DNA of 39,918 nucleotides, from contig JBBDJE010000015.1 of assembly GCA_040880065.1 (NCBI GenBank), positions 1 to 39,918 on the forward strand, given 5' to 3'. The notes under the pieces were generated by a model. It was not told the DNA's origin. It was given only the letters and a program-made list of their open reading frames with translations, and made no database searches. The translations under genes and the position numbers were made by a program. Origin of the DNA: Abyssibius sp040880065 (GTDB lineage: Bacteria > Pseudomonadota > Alphaproteobacteria > Rhodobacterales > Rhodobacteraceae). Of this stretch, positions 1-9,002 are shown in pieces; position 1 is the first letter of the stretch, and every line of letters starts with the position of its first letter.

Positions 1-86
1 TCGCCATGGAAGACAACCTGCGCTTCGCCATCCGCGAAGGCGGCCGCACCGTCGGTGCAGGCGTCGTGTCCAAAATTCACGCCTGA
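1..86 (+). CDS. tuf: Elongation factor Tu, 3' end only
   Basis: Reading from base 3, the last 27 codons encode a typical EF-Tu C-terminus (AMEDNLRFAIREGG, then RTVGAGVVSKIHA) and stop at TGA 84-86. This is the end of domain 3 of the GTPase that delivers aminoacyl-tRNA to the ribosome. The rest of the gene lies outside the window. A second tuf gene begins at 39864, so the genome carries at least two copies around this segment. A rho-independent terminator follows 26 bases downstream, so this gene ends its own transcript. Confidence 0.96.
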   Translation, partial: AMEDNLRFAIREGGRTVGAGVVSKIHA

Positions 87-111
87 GGGTTGGATTACAA
101 GAATTGAAAGC

Positions 112-143
112 GGCCGCCTCAACCGGGGCGGCCCTTTTTCTTT
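112..143 (+). terminator. Rho-independent terminator of the upstream tuf gene
   Basis: A perfect 7-bp GC stem, GGCCGCC (112-118) with GGCGGCC (127-133), encloses an 8-nt loop and is followed by a T-rich tract (CTTTTTCTTT). This is the classic intrinsic terminator form. It separates tuf transcription from the glycan island. Confidence 0.9.
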
Positions 144-172
144 GGGAAACTTCCGATGACACTCGTCGCTTG

Positions 173-201
173 TTGATAGCGTTGTAACTGGGCAATATGG
201 C
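173..201 (+). promoter_or_regulatory. Candidate sigma-70 promoter for the 884-residue TPR-like protein
   Basis: TTGATA (173-178) matches the -35 consensus at 5 of 6 positions. It is followed by a 17-base spacer and TATGGC (196-201), a weaker -10 box. It lies just after the tuf terminator and just before the first island gene. The call rests on pattern only. Confidence 0.42.
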
Positions 202-237
202 GATAGTGAAACGATTATCAGGTTGGATGTGACAAGT

Positions 238-2892
238 ATGAACCCGCTTCAAAGAGCAAGGCAACTCTACAAAGAGGGTGCGCATGCCGAGGCGATAGCG
301 TTCATCACAAGCGATGCAGATCTGGCAACACGGCGACCGCTGGTTGAGGAAGTTGCTTACAATCTGCGCAAAACAAAGGGCAACGCGGCCGCAGTAGAGC
401 ATCTTCTCGAACATTTGCCAGATTTCCCGTCTATGTACCCTCGTTGGACGCGGATGATGTCCCATTGGAGCATTAATGCGCTACCTGACGCGCGCGCCGC
501 TGAAATTTGCAAACTTGGACTTGCCGCCAATACCACCCATAGTCAACGCATCGCCATGACGGGTGCGCTGTTCCACAGAATATACAAGCTATTCGTTAGA
601 GTGGGTGACGATGATCAAGCCGGTTCCGTATTAAAGGATGGCTGTGAACTTGGTTTTCATGAATGCATTTACCTGAATACATCAAAACTGGATCATCAGA
701 ACCCAAGTAGATATACGTGGGAGGCATATGGAAGACTTGTTTCGGCGCCGGAACTTAGCGGTGAAATCTGGGCAGGTATTGTAAGCTGGATCTGTCCACA
801 GACCGCTCAAAAGTGGCTGGAACTTCTGGATGCGCAGCAGGAGCGACTGGAACAGGTTGCCGGATTTCAGCGCGCACGGGCAAAAGCCTATCAAAGCTGC
901 AACAGATATGAGCAGGCTGTTAACGCACTCATGTGCGCGCTAAAATCAGGTGCAAGCGATGTCGGAACTATCTGGAACGAAATTGTTTCCAACACCTTGT
1001 TAATTCTGCCCACCCAAGAAAACGCGCTTCAGCGTCTGGAAGCGTTTTCCAACGCAGTCATTTACAACCCTAGCAATCGTTTGTCGCTTGAGGCGCTGAA
1101 AGCTGAATTGCTACGTGCAAATCCGGAAGCGAATGTGCTTGGCGAGTTGGATTGCATACAGAGATCGCAGGATAGGATCATCCTCACCATCTTTTTTGAG
1201 TTGCGCGCGCACGAGCCGCTTGAAACGCTTTTGAAGCGATATTCAAGCCAGTTCGAAGCCGAGACAATCCTGCCCGCCTATCGCGACTGTGAGGCACTTT
1301 GGAATGCGTATGTGAAAGGCGCTCCGCTTCCGGCAATTGCTCTGCCCGACAACAACACTGTAAAAATATTCATCATCAAAATGATGCGCGGGGCGAAAAG
1401 GGTCAATATCGCCCGAAACTGGGCAGGGGACCGCGCTTTAATGAAGTCCACGCCGATCAATACGAAGTCTCTACGCCAATTGCATATGACTCTTGCCCAG
1501 GAAATTGACCCACACTGGGCAGCATATCTTGATGAGGCAAAATATCCGAATGATCAGGCAAAAAAAACTGTTTTACAGCGCGAAACCGAATGCTGCTTTC
1601 AAAGCCGAATTTTGAATTCCGGCCAGTTTAGCCTTCCCGATCTGGCAGGTGACGGGTTGGATGTCGGTGTTGTTGACAGCTTTTATACCAATGGTCGAAA
1701 CGTTTTCACATTTGCCGGCGCGTCGCCCTTTATCTTCGTTACAGCGGGTGCCGGGTCGCGCCCGTTCATGCTCTATTACCCGGACCAAAACATTATCGTC
1801 GATCTAGGTGCAAGGCTGGGTCATATGCTTGATGATTTTCATATGAATAACTTGCTCAGCAGGTATATTTCCCGACTTGCGGAAAATACTGTGGCCTATA
1901 ACGCTTCGCGACAAACTGTTCAAAAGCGAGCCGACATATCTCCAGCGCCTCGCAAAATCACGCTCAACATCAATACGGCGGAAAACTTTGCTCATCACGT
2001 GTGGAATTTCTATACGGGTCTAGAGCGGCAATTGCGCTTCGGCTCGATGAAAAACGTGGGCGCGATTCATTTTGCTGGCACGGAATTCTTCGGCGCATTA
2101 AACGAAATATTCCCTGAAATTGCGCATTTTCCGATGGGGACAGAGCGAATTGAAGGCAATGTAGACCCTGTGCCATTCGACCCGGACGCTTTATTGCTGA
2201 CAGTCGGCGGTTACTTTATCTCACAGCCCTTACAAGATCGCATTGCCAGGGTTTGCAGTGCCCATGTGTTGACGCATACAGATGCCGTGGCACGTCTAGA
2301 GAAGATCAAGGCTTCTGGAAGCGTGGTTTGGTTCGGCCTGCGCACCGGTGACAAGAGCTGGCTGGGGCAGGAAGACGGGCTGATTAAAGTGATCCGCTAC
2401 TTACAGTCAGAGTTTGACGATGTTACCTGCGTGCTGGACGCGTTCTCACTGCCCGCAAACCAACCTACTGTTCCACCGGTTTGGCAGAATGCATTTAACC
2501 GTCTTGGGGAATTGTGCGAGCGGATCATCGCGGCAGTGCCGCGACCTGATGACGTTATCAACCTTACAGGCGTAAGCTTACCGGAAACGATATTGATCGC
2601 ACGTGAAACTGACGCTTATGTAACGCCGCTTGGCACGACGCAACACAAGGTCGGTTGGTTCTCCAAAGGGCCGGGATTGGTCTATATATCCTCGGCTGTC
2701 GGACAGTTGGAGGTAATGCGGCGCCCGGGTACGTGGGAATCCGAGGGGATAACTCTACCCGATTTCCTTGTGGCAGAACGGGAATTTGCAGGCGAAAGGC
2801 GCGACGTAAATGATCGTCGCGCGCATTTGTTCAATATGGAGCTTGATGCCAACAAAATTTGTTTCTGGCTAAAGGACAAGCTGGCCAATTGA
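238..2892 (+). CDS. Large TPR-like protein with unknown C-terminal domain, possible glycosyltransferase
   Basis: An 884-residue protein; I do not recognise a named family. The first ~370 residues are helical and look like degenerate tetratricopeptide repeats (for example the FQRARAKAYQSCNRYEQAVN stretch). The second half is alpha/beta. It contains an HHVWNFYTGLERQL block from residue 586, a WFGLRTGDKSW block from residue 698 and a TPLGTTQHKVGWF block near the end, an order of conserved patches that resembles the halves of a GT-B-fold sugar transferase. No signal peptide or membrane segment is visible, so it is probably cytoplasmic. I chose ATG 238 over an in-frame TTG at 223, because the TTG has no ribosome site and is a rarer start. 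The gene ends six bases from the stop of the convergent TPR gene. A link to glycosylation is inferred from the neighbouring transferase and rhamnose genes; TPR-plus-transferase architectures are known in protein glycosylation (OGT/SPINDLY type), but no homology to them is claimed. Confidence 0.72.
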   Translation: MNPLQRARQLYKEGAHAEAIAFITSDADLATRRPLVEEVAYNLRKTKGNAAAVEHLLEHLPDFPSMYPRWTRMMSHWSINALPDARAAEICKLGLAANTTHSQRIAMTGALFHRIYKLFVRVGDDDQAGSVLKDGCELGFHECIYLNTSKLDHQNPSRYTWEAYGRLVSAPELSGEIWAGIVSWICPQTAQKWLELLDAQQERLEQVAGFQRARAKAYQSCNRYEQAVNALMCALKSGASDVGTIWNEIVSNTLLILPTQENALQRLEAFSNAVIYNPSNRLSLEALKAELLRANPEANVLGELDCIQRSQDRIILTIFFELRAHEPLETLLKRYSSQFEAETILPAYRDCEALWNAYVKGAPLPAIALPDNNTVKIFIIKMMRGAKRVNIARNWAGDRALMKSTPINTKSLRQLHMTLAQEIDPHWAAYLDEAKYPNDQAKKTVLQRETECCFQSRILNSGQFSLPDLAGDGLDVGVVDSFYTNGRNVFTFAGASPFIFVTAGAGSRPFMLYYPDQNIIVDLGARLGHMLDDFHMNNLLSRYISRLAENTVAYNASRQTVQKRADISPAPRKITLNINTAENFAHHVWNFYTGLERQLRFGSMKNVGAIHFAGTEFFGALNEIFPEIAHFPMGTERIEGNVDPVPFDPDALLLTVGGYFISQPLQDRIARVCSAHVLTHTDAVARLEKIKASGSVVWFGLRTGDKSWLGQEDGLIKVIRYLQSEFDDVTCVLDAFSLPANQPTVPPVWQNAFNRLGELCERIIAAVPRPDDVINLTGVSLPETILIARETDAYVTPLGTTQHKVGWFSKGPGLVYISSAVGQLEVMRRPGTWESEGITLPDFLVAEREFAGERRDVNDRRAHLFNMELDANKICFWLKDKLAN

Positions 2893-2898
2893 GGCTGG

Positions 2899-4251
2899 CT
2901 ACGAACCAAGTCGAGGCCAGTTTGCATTTTTGGCGGCTTTGGGTTTGGAGTTTGGCGCAGGTTTGCGCGCTTTGGCAGTTTTTGGTGCCACAGCAGGAAT
3001 CTCTGGCTTTTTGCCGCCTAGAGCAACAAGATTTGCGATGAATGCTGCGTTTGCAGGTGCGAGTTCGGCGGCCCTTTGGGCTGCGCTCAGCGCGCGTTGA
3101 GTTAAATCCAGTTGCGCCGCGCATAGGCTAAGATTGTGAAATGAGAACGCCGCGTCAGGATTGAGCGCAACAGCGGTTTCAAAAGCCGTCAGCGCCTCGG
3201 CCAGCTTTTCACCCCTTCGCAGCGAAATGCCGCGAATGAACCAGAAATTTGAATTATCGGGCTCTTGTTCCACGGCCGATGCCGTGGCCTTCATGGCAGC
3301 ATCAAAGTCTTTTTCGTCCATCAGCAACCGGGCAAGCGCGTTTTGCATATGCGCGGCTTCAACTACAGTTGGTGCAGCTAAATCGAAGACCGCGCGCGCA
3401 AGCTTCATGTCATTTGAGCGGAATGCGATATCGACCAGCGCGCGTGCTGCGTTCAGACTTGTCGGGTCAAGTTTAAGTGCGGCCTTGTATTCTTTGACAG
3501 CTTCTGGCTCGTTTGTGTCATGCAAAGCAATCTGGGCGAGCAGGCTATGCACCCAAGACTGTTCTATGCCTGCGGAAAATGCCCGCAGCCAATCCGCAAA
3601 ACGCGCGCTGTGACCTTTTTTGAGGAACCGTGTAAGCAGCGTGCGCGCGGGGCGCGCAGGGCTGGCATGTGCGGCACAGGCAAGGCTGAGCGCGTCGAAT
3701 GCTGGCTCGATATTGTTAAGGCTAAGCTGCACACCCGCCTTGATTTCATTCAAATAGGCGCGATTGCTGTACCCGGCAGCTTCAGCCTGCTTAAGTGCTG
3801 CAAGCGCTTCGGTATTCTTGTTTTGCCGTATCAAATGCAAAGCTGAATCGAGATGGAATTCGGGTGTCTGCACAGCCGTAGCCCCCGTTTCGATTTGTTG
3901 ATTAATCGTTGCAGAAACTACGGCGCTGCGCAGGTCATAAGCGGCTTTGATCAACAGGTCAGCCGACGCATCGCTTAGCTTCAGCGTATGGTCATCAATC
4001 ATTTGACAGGTTTCAGCCATGAGGTCCGTAAGCTCCAGAGCCCGCGATTGATCGGCGTCAGACGCTAGGTTAGATTCCAGTTTCAGCCGGCGATTAAAGG
4101 CTGCGGCAAGTTCCGTAGGGGCAGCAACATCATCATTCAAAACAAATTTTCCCTTGTGGTCGACTTGTCCGACGAGCTGCTTGCGGCCCATCTCGCGCAC
4201 CATAAAAACCAAATAGCCACTCGGAGCTTTGCGAAGAATATACTTGTCCAT
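2899..4251 (-). CDS. TPR-repeat protein with basic Ala/Lys/Pro tail
   Basis: A 450-residue protein. Residues ~1-120 form an unrecognised N-terminal region. From ~130 to 410 there are tandem helical TPR-type repeats, clearest in the segments with ALHDTNEPEAVKEYKAALKL, SAVEQEPDNSNFWFIRGISL and TAFETAVALNPDAAFSFHNL. The last ~40 residues are a low-complexity, positively charged Lys/Ala/Pro tail. No signal peptide is seen, so a cytoplasmic scaffold is likely. TPR modules mediate protein-protein contacts; its partner is unknown. It starts 66 bases after the glycosyltransferase gene at 4318-6591 ends on the same strand, and the two are probably co-transcribed. It converges on the preceding gene with only six bases between stop codons and no terminator hairpin. 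Confidence 0.8.
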   Translation of the reverse strand: MDKYILRKAPSGYLVFMVREMGRKQLVGQVDHKGKFVLNDDVAAPTELAAAFNRRLKLESNLASDADQSRALELTDLMAETCQMIDDHTLKLSDASADLLIKAAYDLRSAVVSATINQQIETGATAVQTPEFHLDSALHLIRQNKNTEALAALKQAEAAGYSNRAYLNEIKAGVQLSLNNIEPAFDALSLACAAHASPARPARTLLTRFLKKGHSARFADWLRAFSAGIEQSWVHSLLAQIALHDTNEPEAVKEYKAALKLDPTSLNAARALVDIAFRSNDMKLARAVFDLAAPTVVEAAHMQNALARLLMDEKDFDAAMKATASAVEQEPDNSNFWFIRGISLRRGEKLAEALTAFETAVALNPDAAFSFHNLSLCAAQLDLTQRALSAAQRAAELAPANAAFIANLVALGGKKPEIPAVAPKTAKARKPAPNSKPKAAKNANWPRLGS

Positions 4252-4317
4252 TTGGTCTTTTACCCTGTGAAGACGCGGATGCTATCGGCACATTGTGGCC
4301 AATGCAAGACACGCCTA

Positions 4318-6591
4318 TCAGGCGGGTGATAAACGCCTTATGCGGCGCAGCGAGCAGTCAATTGCTGAAGCACCGGCCGGGCGCTCAAAGGTAAATTCAA
4401 GCACGGCATTTCCGAAAAACGGACCAGTCAAAACGAGTTGATGGCGCTTCAAATCAAGAGTTATTTTTTGGGTTACAGTATTGGTATTCGCGCTGTCATG
4501 CGTTGTGAGCGTTAGTTCAACAGGTTCGCAAGGAACCTCTTTGCCCGGAACAACGGTCAGGCGAAGCATGTGCCCCCAAAGTGGCGCATCGCTATGAAGC
4601 GTTACAGTTTTTGCTCCGCATGGCAGCGAAATGTCGACCTTGTCGCCCGGCGCAATGGCAAATGAGGGGCTTGTTAGCTGTACAGGCGATTCATTTAGCA
4701 ATGGCAATGTTGAAGCGCTGGCCCGATCGACCATGCCAAGGTGCAAAGCCGGGTCTATTTGCCGGTGCGCGCGCCGCAGCTGTGTTCCGTGCAGACGCAC
4801 GTCATCGGGCTCTTCAAAAGGCGAATTTTGCTGCAAAATCCAGATTTGCGGTGCAATAACGAGCGTCAGACGATCATCTTGCAGCGCCATAACAAGATTG
4901 GCAATTACCCGCCGAGAACTGCCCTGTTTGGCGAGCAGCCGCAGAGCATCTTGGCGACTCAGGCACAGACAGGATGCTGACAGGCGCGAGTCTTGCAGCG
5001 CGAGATTAGGTGCACGTCCTGCGAAACAATTGAGATTATCTTGATCCCCGGAAAGTGCCGATAGAACTATCGAGTCGTCAATTTGGCTAGCTGCCTGCAG
5101 CAGGTTTGACTTCGGCAGCGCATCAGGTGTTGCAAGACAAACGTTGTCACTCTCCAGGGCACGCAATATCCCGCCCATAAAGCTGTCTTGCTGGCATCCG
5201 GCATCTGCAACATGGCATGTAATTGCAGGGTCATCGAACGCATCCTGCAAATCTACACCGATCGTGTACACATGCACTTTCCAGTTAGTGGGGGCACGGT
5301 TGGAAAGTGCACGTATGCCTGGAATTTGGGCTGGGTCACTGATTGGGCCGATAAGAACAACGCCGGTTTTCGTGTTGGTCAGTGGATTGCGCGTAACTGC
5401 ATTGTCGCGCATCCAAACAGGGTTGGGCGCAAATGAAACGGGCACCTTGGGGCGCCAGGTTAGCGCGTTTTGCATGCAGTCTGCCAAGCCCTCGGGGCTT
5501 GGTTCGAACATCAGGCAATTGTCGCCATTGCGCCAGCGGGGCTCGTTTGCAAAGGCAGCGCAGTCATTTGCCACCAAGACAGGCCTTTGCCGCGCGCTTA
5601 CCTCATAAGACAGGAGGCAAAGCGATTCATAAACAGAAGGCTGCACAACGATCGAATGTGCCAAACGCGCGTTGCGCTCGCTTTCTGGCAAATCTGTTTC
5701 GAACAGGATTTTTGTGCTGTGGCGCTGGGGCACCATCATGCGCAAAGTTGCCAGATACATCGGCTCGAACGCATAGGCCATGAGCCGCATAGAGCCCGAA
5801 TAGCCGGGATTTCGGTCAAGGAAGTGCACAGCACCACGAATGAAAAGCTCGGGGCGTTTGAAGGGCTGGAACCGTGACGCGAAAGCAAAATCCGGCACAT
5901 GCCCCTCTGGCAAAGGCTCAAGCTTTGGTGCCGCATGCAATACGGCTGGAAAGTTGATTGCAACCGATTTTCCGGCAGGGAGCTTTATATTTCGTTCGAC
6001 AATTGCGCCAATAGTGTGGAGCGGCGCAAAAATTCGGTCTGCAAGGCGCAGGCACTCTGCTTCCATATCTATGCGCGCCGCGTGCCAGCTATCTGTTGCG
6101 TAATAGTCAGGCTCAAAGCGCAATAGCTCTGTAAATGAAGAGTGGATCCGGCAAGCAACTTCAGCAGACTGAAACGCTATGCCGCATTCTCTGGCGGTAA
6201 GTATGAGGTTTCCATATCCGAGATGATCTGGGATCTCGATATGCGTGAGTCTGGCACCGGTCGCGGCCTCAATATCCATTGCGCCAAACATGAATGCGGC
6301 GGCTTCGGCAAACAGTTGGGGATGCCGTCCAATGCCGCGCAGCGCAGTGTCAGCCGTTCCGCCAAGGCGTCGTTTAACCTCGGCCGGACTTGGGCAACAC
6401 CATAATTGAATGTGTTTCGGGTAGTATTCCGACATGGTTTTAATGCGGTCTGCATGCCCTGCGGGTAGCAGAATGTGCACCTGAGCATTAGGAACCTCAT
6501 CCAGAACCTGCAGCGCCATATTGTGAATGAGCCGCGCGATCCCGCCGCGGTCAGCCGGATAAAGCTCGTTACTAATATAGCATATTTGCAA
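4318..6591 (-). CDS. GT-B glycosyltransferase (GT4-like) with long C-terminal extension
   Basis: A 757-residue protein. Residues 1-380 carry a GT-B transferase: an N-terminal strand and Gly-rich loop (CYISNELYPADRGGIARL), a donor-domain entry (FASRFQPFKRPELFI, from ~237) and the retaining-enzyme E-x7-E signature at E322 and E330 in YESLCLLSYE. Residues ~395-620 form a second alpha/beta region with no motif I can name. Residues ~625-757 are strand-rich and look like a beta-sandwich, perhaps carbohydrate-binding. The start is TTG at 6591: an in-frame TAA lies 15 bases upstream and a TAAGG ribosome site precedes it, so no ATG start is available without losing the nucleotide-binding loop. It is transcribed away from the gene at 6718. 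The donor sugar and acceptor cannot be read from sequence. Confidence 0.87.
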   Translation of the reverse strand: MQICYISNELYPADRGGIARLIHNMALQVLDEVPNAQVHILLPAGHADRIKTMSEYYPKHIQLWCCPSPAEVKRRLGGTADTALRGIGRHPQLFAEAAAFMFGAMDIEAATGARLTHIEIPDHLGYGNLILTARECGIAFQSAEVACRIHSSFTELLRFEPDYYATDSWHAARIDMEAECLRLADRIFAPLHTIGAIVERNIKLPAGKSVAINFPAVLHAAPKLEPLPEGHVPDFAFASRFQPFKRPELFIRGAVHFLDRNPGYSGSMRLMAYAFEPMYLATLRMMVPQRHSTKILFETDLPESERNARLAHSIVVQPSVYESLCLLSYEVSARQRPVLVANDCAAFANEPRWRNGDNCLMFEPSPEGLADCMQNALTWRPKVPVSFAPNPVWMRDNAVTRNPLTNTKTGVVLIGPISDPAQIPGIRALSNRAPTNWKVHVYTIGVDLQDAFDDPAITCHVADAGCQQDSFMGGILRALESDNVCLATPDALPKSNLLQAASQIDDSIVLSALSGDQDNLNCFAGRAPNLALQDSRLSASCLCLSRQDALRLLAKQGSSRRVIANLVMALQDDRLTLVIAPQIWILQQNSPFEEPDDVRLHGTQLRRAHRQIDPALHLGMVDRASASTLPLLNESPVQLTSPSFAIAPGDKVDISLPCGAKTVTLHSDAPLWGHMLRLTVVPGKEVPCEPVELTLTTHDSANTNTVTQKITLDLKRHQLVLTGPFFGNAVLEFTFERPAGASAIDCSLRRIRRLSPA

Positions 6592-6717
6592 AATTCTGTT
6601 GCCTTACTTGCCGTCCAGATAGACCTGACTGCCAATGTCTCATACATAGTCCACTAACATGATTCGAGTTTGCCACCTAGGACAAGCAAGGCCAATTGAA
6701 CCGAGAAAGCGAAGCGC

Positions 6718-7266
6718 ATGAACTATCAGACCAACGCACGAAATTTGTTCCTGTATGCAGCAAAGAATCTTGCTGCACTAACCTCGGGCAGAGTGGATCT
6801 TCTTGACGGTCTAGCCAAGCATTTCACGACCGGCCGACGTAACAAGCTAAAGCCCGGCTTCAACCAGCTCACCGAAAATCTCGCCATCTGCACTGCGCAA
6901 ACCGCCGATGTTTTGATGGGCGGAGGTGATGCCGAGCCTTTGAACCTTGAGGTTGAGGGCTGCGACTGGTTAACACTGGAAGCAGACATTACTGTTTTCG
7001 AAAACACTGAAAAGATTGTGCTCGAAGCCGAATTTCATTCGGATTACGCGCTTTATGCCGATGTGTTCTTGCGCATTTTTGATGAGTCCGGCGAGCCCAC
7101 CGATCTGGCTTCAGAAGAATGGCCCATTAGCGCCAATGGGCTTTGCGCGCATTTGATGGATGCGCCACAAAAAGCGCGCAATGCGCCGCGTTCACGGTTA
7201 ATCATTCATGTGCGCCAGCCAATCGGGCAGATCAGAGTTCAGCAACTAACTGTTTACATCGTTTGA
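6718..7266 (+). CDS. Small beta-rich protein of unknown function
   Basis: A 182-residue protein of no family I recognise. Residues 1-50 are helical and basic. From ~70 onward the pattern is alternating beta strands (DWLTLEADITVF, KIVLEAEFHSDYALYADVF, SRLIIHVRQPIGQIRVQQL), ending in a strand with a terminal valine. This suggests one beta-sandwich domain. There is no signal peptide. The start ATG at 6718 has a purine-rich site (GAGAAAG) upstream. It is divergent from the glycosyltransferase at 6591, with 126 bases between starts, and lies upstream of the 550-residue unknown protein. A glycan-related role is inferred from position only. Confidence 0.7.
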   Translation: MNYQTNARNLFLYAAKNLAALTSGRVDLLDGLAKHFTTGRRNKLKPGFNQLTENLAICTAQTADVLMGGGDAEPLNLEVEGCDWLTLEADITVFENTEKIVLEAEFHSDYALYADVFLRIFDESGEPTDLASEEWPISANGLCAHLMDAPQKARNAPRSRLIIHVRQPIGQIRVQQLTVYIV

Positions 7267-7283
7267 AGATTATTGGAGCAAGT

Positions 7284-7313
7284 TTGACACAGCGTTTTGG
7301 CGCAAACTATTGA
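7284..7313 (+). promoter_or_regulatory. Candidate sigma-70 promoter for the gene block 7350-11422
   Basis: A perfect -35 hexamer TTGACA (7284-7289) is followed by an 18-base spacer and TATTGA (7308-7313). It lies in the 83-base gap before the 550-residue protein. It could drive the downstream + strand genes independently of the small gene at 6718. Confidence 0.48.
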
Positions 7314-7349
7314 CCCAGCGGCGCAAATAAGGCTGCATGGCCACAAAAT

Positions 7350-9002
7350 ATGCGCCTGAAAAAGTCAGGTAGCCAGTTTAAATGTTTGGATTTGGGCAAC
7401 ATGCTTCACCTTGATTTCGACTTTCAGATTGAACCAACCAAGCTTGTCGTTGTGGGGTGGTGCGGCACTGAAAGTTTGAATGCGCTGTATTTGCAGGGCG
7501 ATGACCATGTCATTTTCCCGACTTTGGTATCAGACCATGCGCGGCGAGATTTGCGCTCGGATGAATTGCGCGGGTTCATTGCGGTATTTGATGTTGATGC
7601 GAAGATTAACCTGCTTCGATACGAGTTTCGGGCAGAAGGCGAGGGCAGCCTGTTTCCTTTGGGCGGTGAAACGGAAAATTTCGAGCTTTTTGTTAGCAAA
7701 TCGGTCGACGAAACATTTTGGGATTTTTGCCTTCGCATCGGCACGCGTGATATTTCTGTTGTAGGCTCGGAGCTGGTTTCAGTTATCCGTCCACGCATCA
7801 AAAGCATGATTGGTAATTATGCAGAAACGCCCAAAATGGCTGGCGGGCTGGATCAGGCTTTGGCAACACAAGCCAATAATGTCGCACTTTTGAGCGGTTG
7901 GACAGCATCAGACCGCGCCCAAACTGCGCAACATCCACTTCAACGTTCCGGATTTGCGCTGTGCAAAAATGCACTTGTGCCCCTGAAAATGCACTGGGAT
8001 TGTCATTTGAGACCGGATCTTGGTGCATTTGGTGACCGGTTCAGCCTAACCGGAAGCGAAGGTTATGCGGGGTTTGTGCATACTCAAACAGATCACGGCC
8101 CGATTGAAACACTTATAATATGCGCGCGGTACAACCGCGGCCAATTCGTTCTGGCACGTGAAGTTGACGATGTTGCGGCGATACGACTGCTTGCTGCCGC
8201 CCAGCAGATGGATGAGCAGCTTACATCGCGCGACTTTATAGCTGACATACGCGCTGCATTGCGCCCGAAAATCAAGGCAATTGAGCTGAAATCTGAATCG
8301 GTGCAGCATAAAGAAGCCAGCCACATTACGCTTGTATTGGAGCATGACGGCGGCGATCACGATATCCGGGATGTGCTGCGATATTGCCGCCATGAGCTTG
8401 GTCACGGGTTTGATCTTATTGTCATTCGGAACAGTCTGAGCCGCGCATTGAAGCGCGCGATTGCAGCATTTCAGAACGAGGCTGGCGATCGTGACATGGT
8501 CGTGACCTGTTTTGCGTCAGACCACCCGATCAATCAGTGGAACATTCGGGGCGCGATTGTTGTATTCGCCAGAAGTTCCGCGCTTGTTCAGCTTTCGCCT
8601 TTTCCCGAAATTCGCGGTAACAAAAAGGCGAGACTGGACGCATCGGTCACTCTTCATGCGCCAATTCTTGCTATTGCAGAAAAGCCAGACCTTGCTCAGT
8701 TGGCTACACAGCTTGCAGCGCAGCGAATACCTATGATTGCCATGGTCAATATGGCCGTTTTGCCCTCGGAAGCGAAGCTCTTTGGCGGGTTGAGTTCGGT
8801 TGACGCGCAGGTGCGCCTACTGGTTTTATCCTTGCTTAAGGTCAATCGCGCACAAGTTTCCCTCGCAAGTCCGGTTCCGTTTTTTGACGGTATGGCCGGC
8901 CGCCAAATAGACAAAACTAGTGAAGCGCAAATACTCTACGACCTAGCCGGTCTGGATTCCGAGGCAATCTCATACGCATTTGCAAAGGCCGAACATGAGT
9001 AA
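7350..9002 (+). CDS. Unknown protein with degenerate GT-A-like region
   Basis: A 550-residue protein without a recognised family. Residues ~17-140 are beta-rich and begin HLDFDFQIEPTKLVVVGWCG, recalling the 'GW' beta modules found beside some alphaproteobacterial glycosyltransferases. A second beta-rich segment follows (~175-270). Residues ~325-550 follow the order of a GT2 (GT-A) domain: strand-loop (HITLVLEHDGGDHD), helix, FDLIVIRNSLSRAL, then VVTCFASDHPINQWN where active enzymes carry a DxD metal site. Here the position reads SDH, so activity is doubtful. ATG 7350 is used; ATG 7401 is an in-frame alternative. Its last 8 bases overlap the start of the GT4 gene at 8995, which indicates translational coupling. 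Confidence 0.7.
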   Translation: MRLKKSGSQFKCLDLGNMLHLDFDFQIEPTKLVVVGWCGTESLNALYLQGDDHVIFPTLVSDHARRDLRSDELRGFIAVFDVDAKINLLRYEFRAEGEGSLFPLGGETENFELFVSKSVDETFWDFCLRIGTRDISVVGSELVSVIRPRIKSMIGNYAETPKMAGGLDQALATQANNVALLSGWTASDRAQTAQHPLQRSGFALCKNALVPLKMHWDCHLRPDLGAFGDRFSLTGSEGYAGFVHTQTDHGPIETLIICARYNRGQFVLAREVDDVAAIRLLAAAQQMDEQLTSRDFIADIRAALRPKIKAIELKSESVQHKEASHITLVLEHDGGDHDIRDVLRYCRHELGHGFDLIVIRNSLSRALKRAIAAFQNEAGDRDMVVTCFASDHPINQWNIRGAIVVFARSSALVQLSPFPEIRGNKKARLDASVTLHAPILAIAEKPDLAQLATQLAAQRIPMIAMVNMAVLPSEAKLFGGLSSVDAQVRLLVLSLLKVNRAQVSLASPVPFFDGMAGRQIDKTSEAQILYDLAGLDSEAISYAFAKAEHE

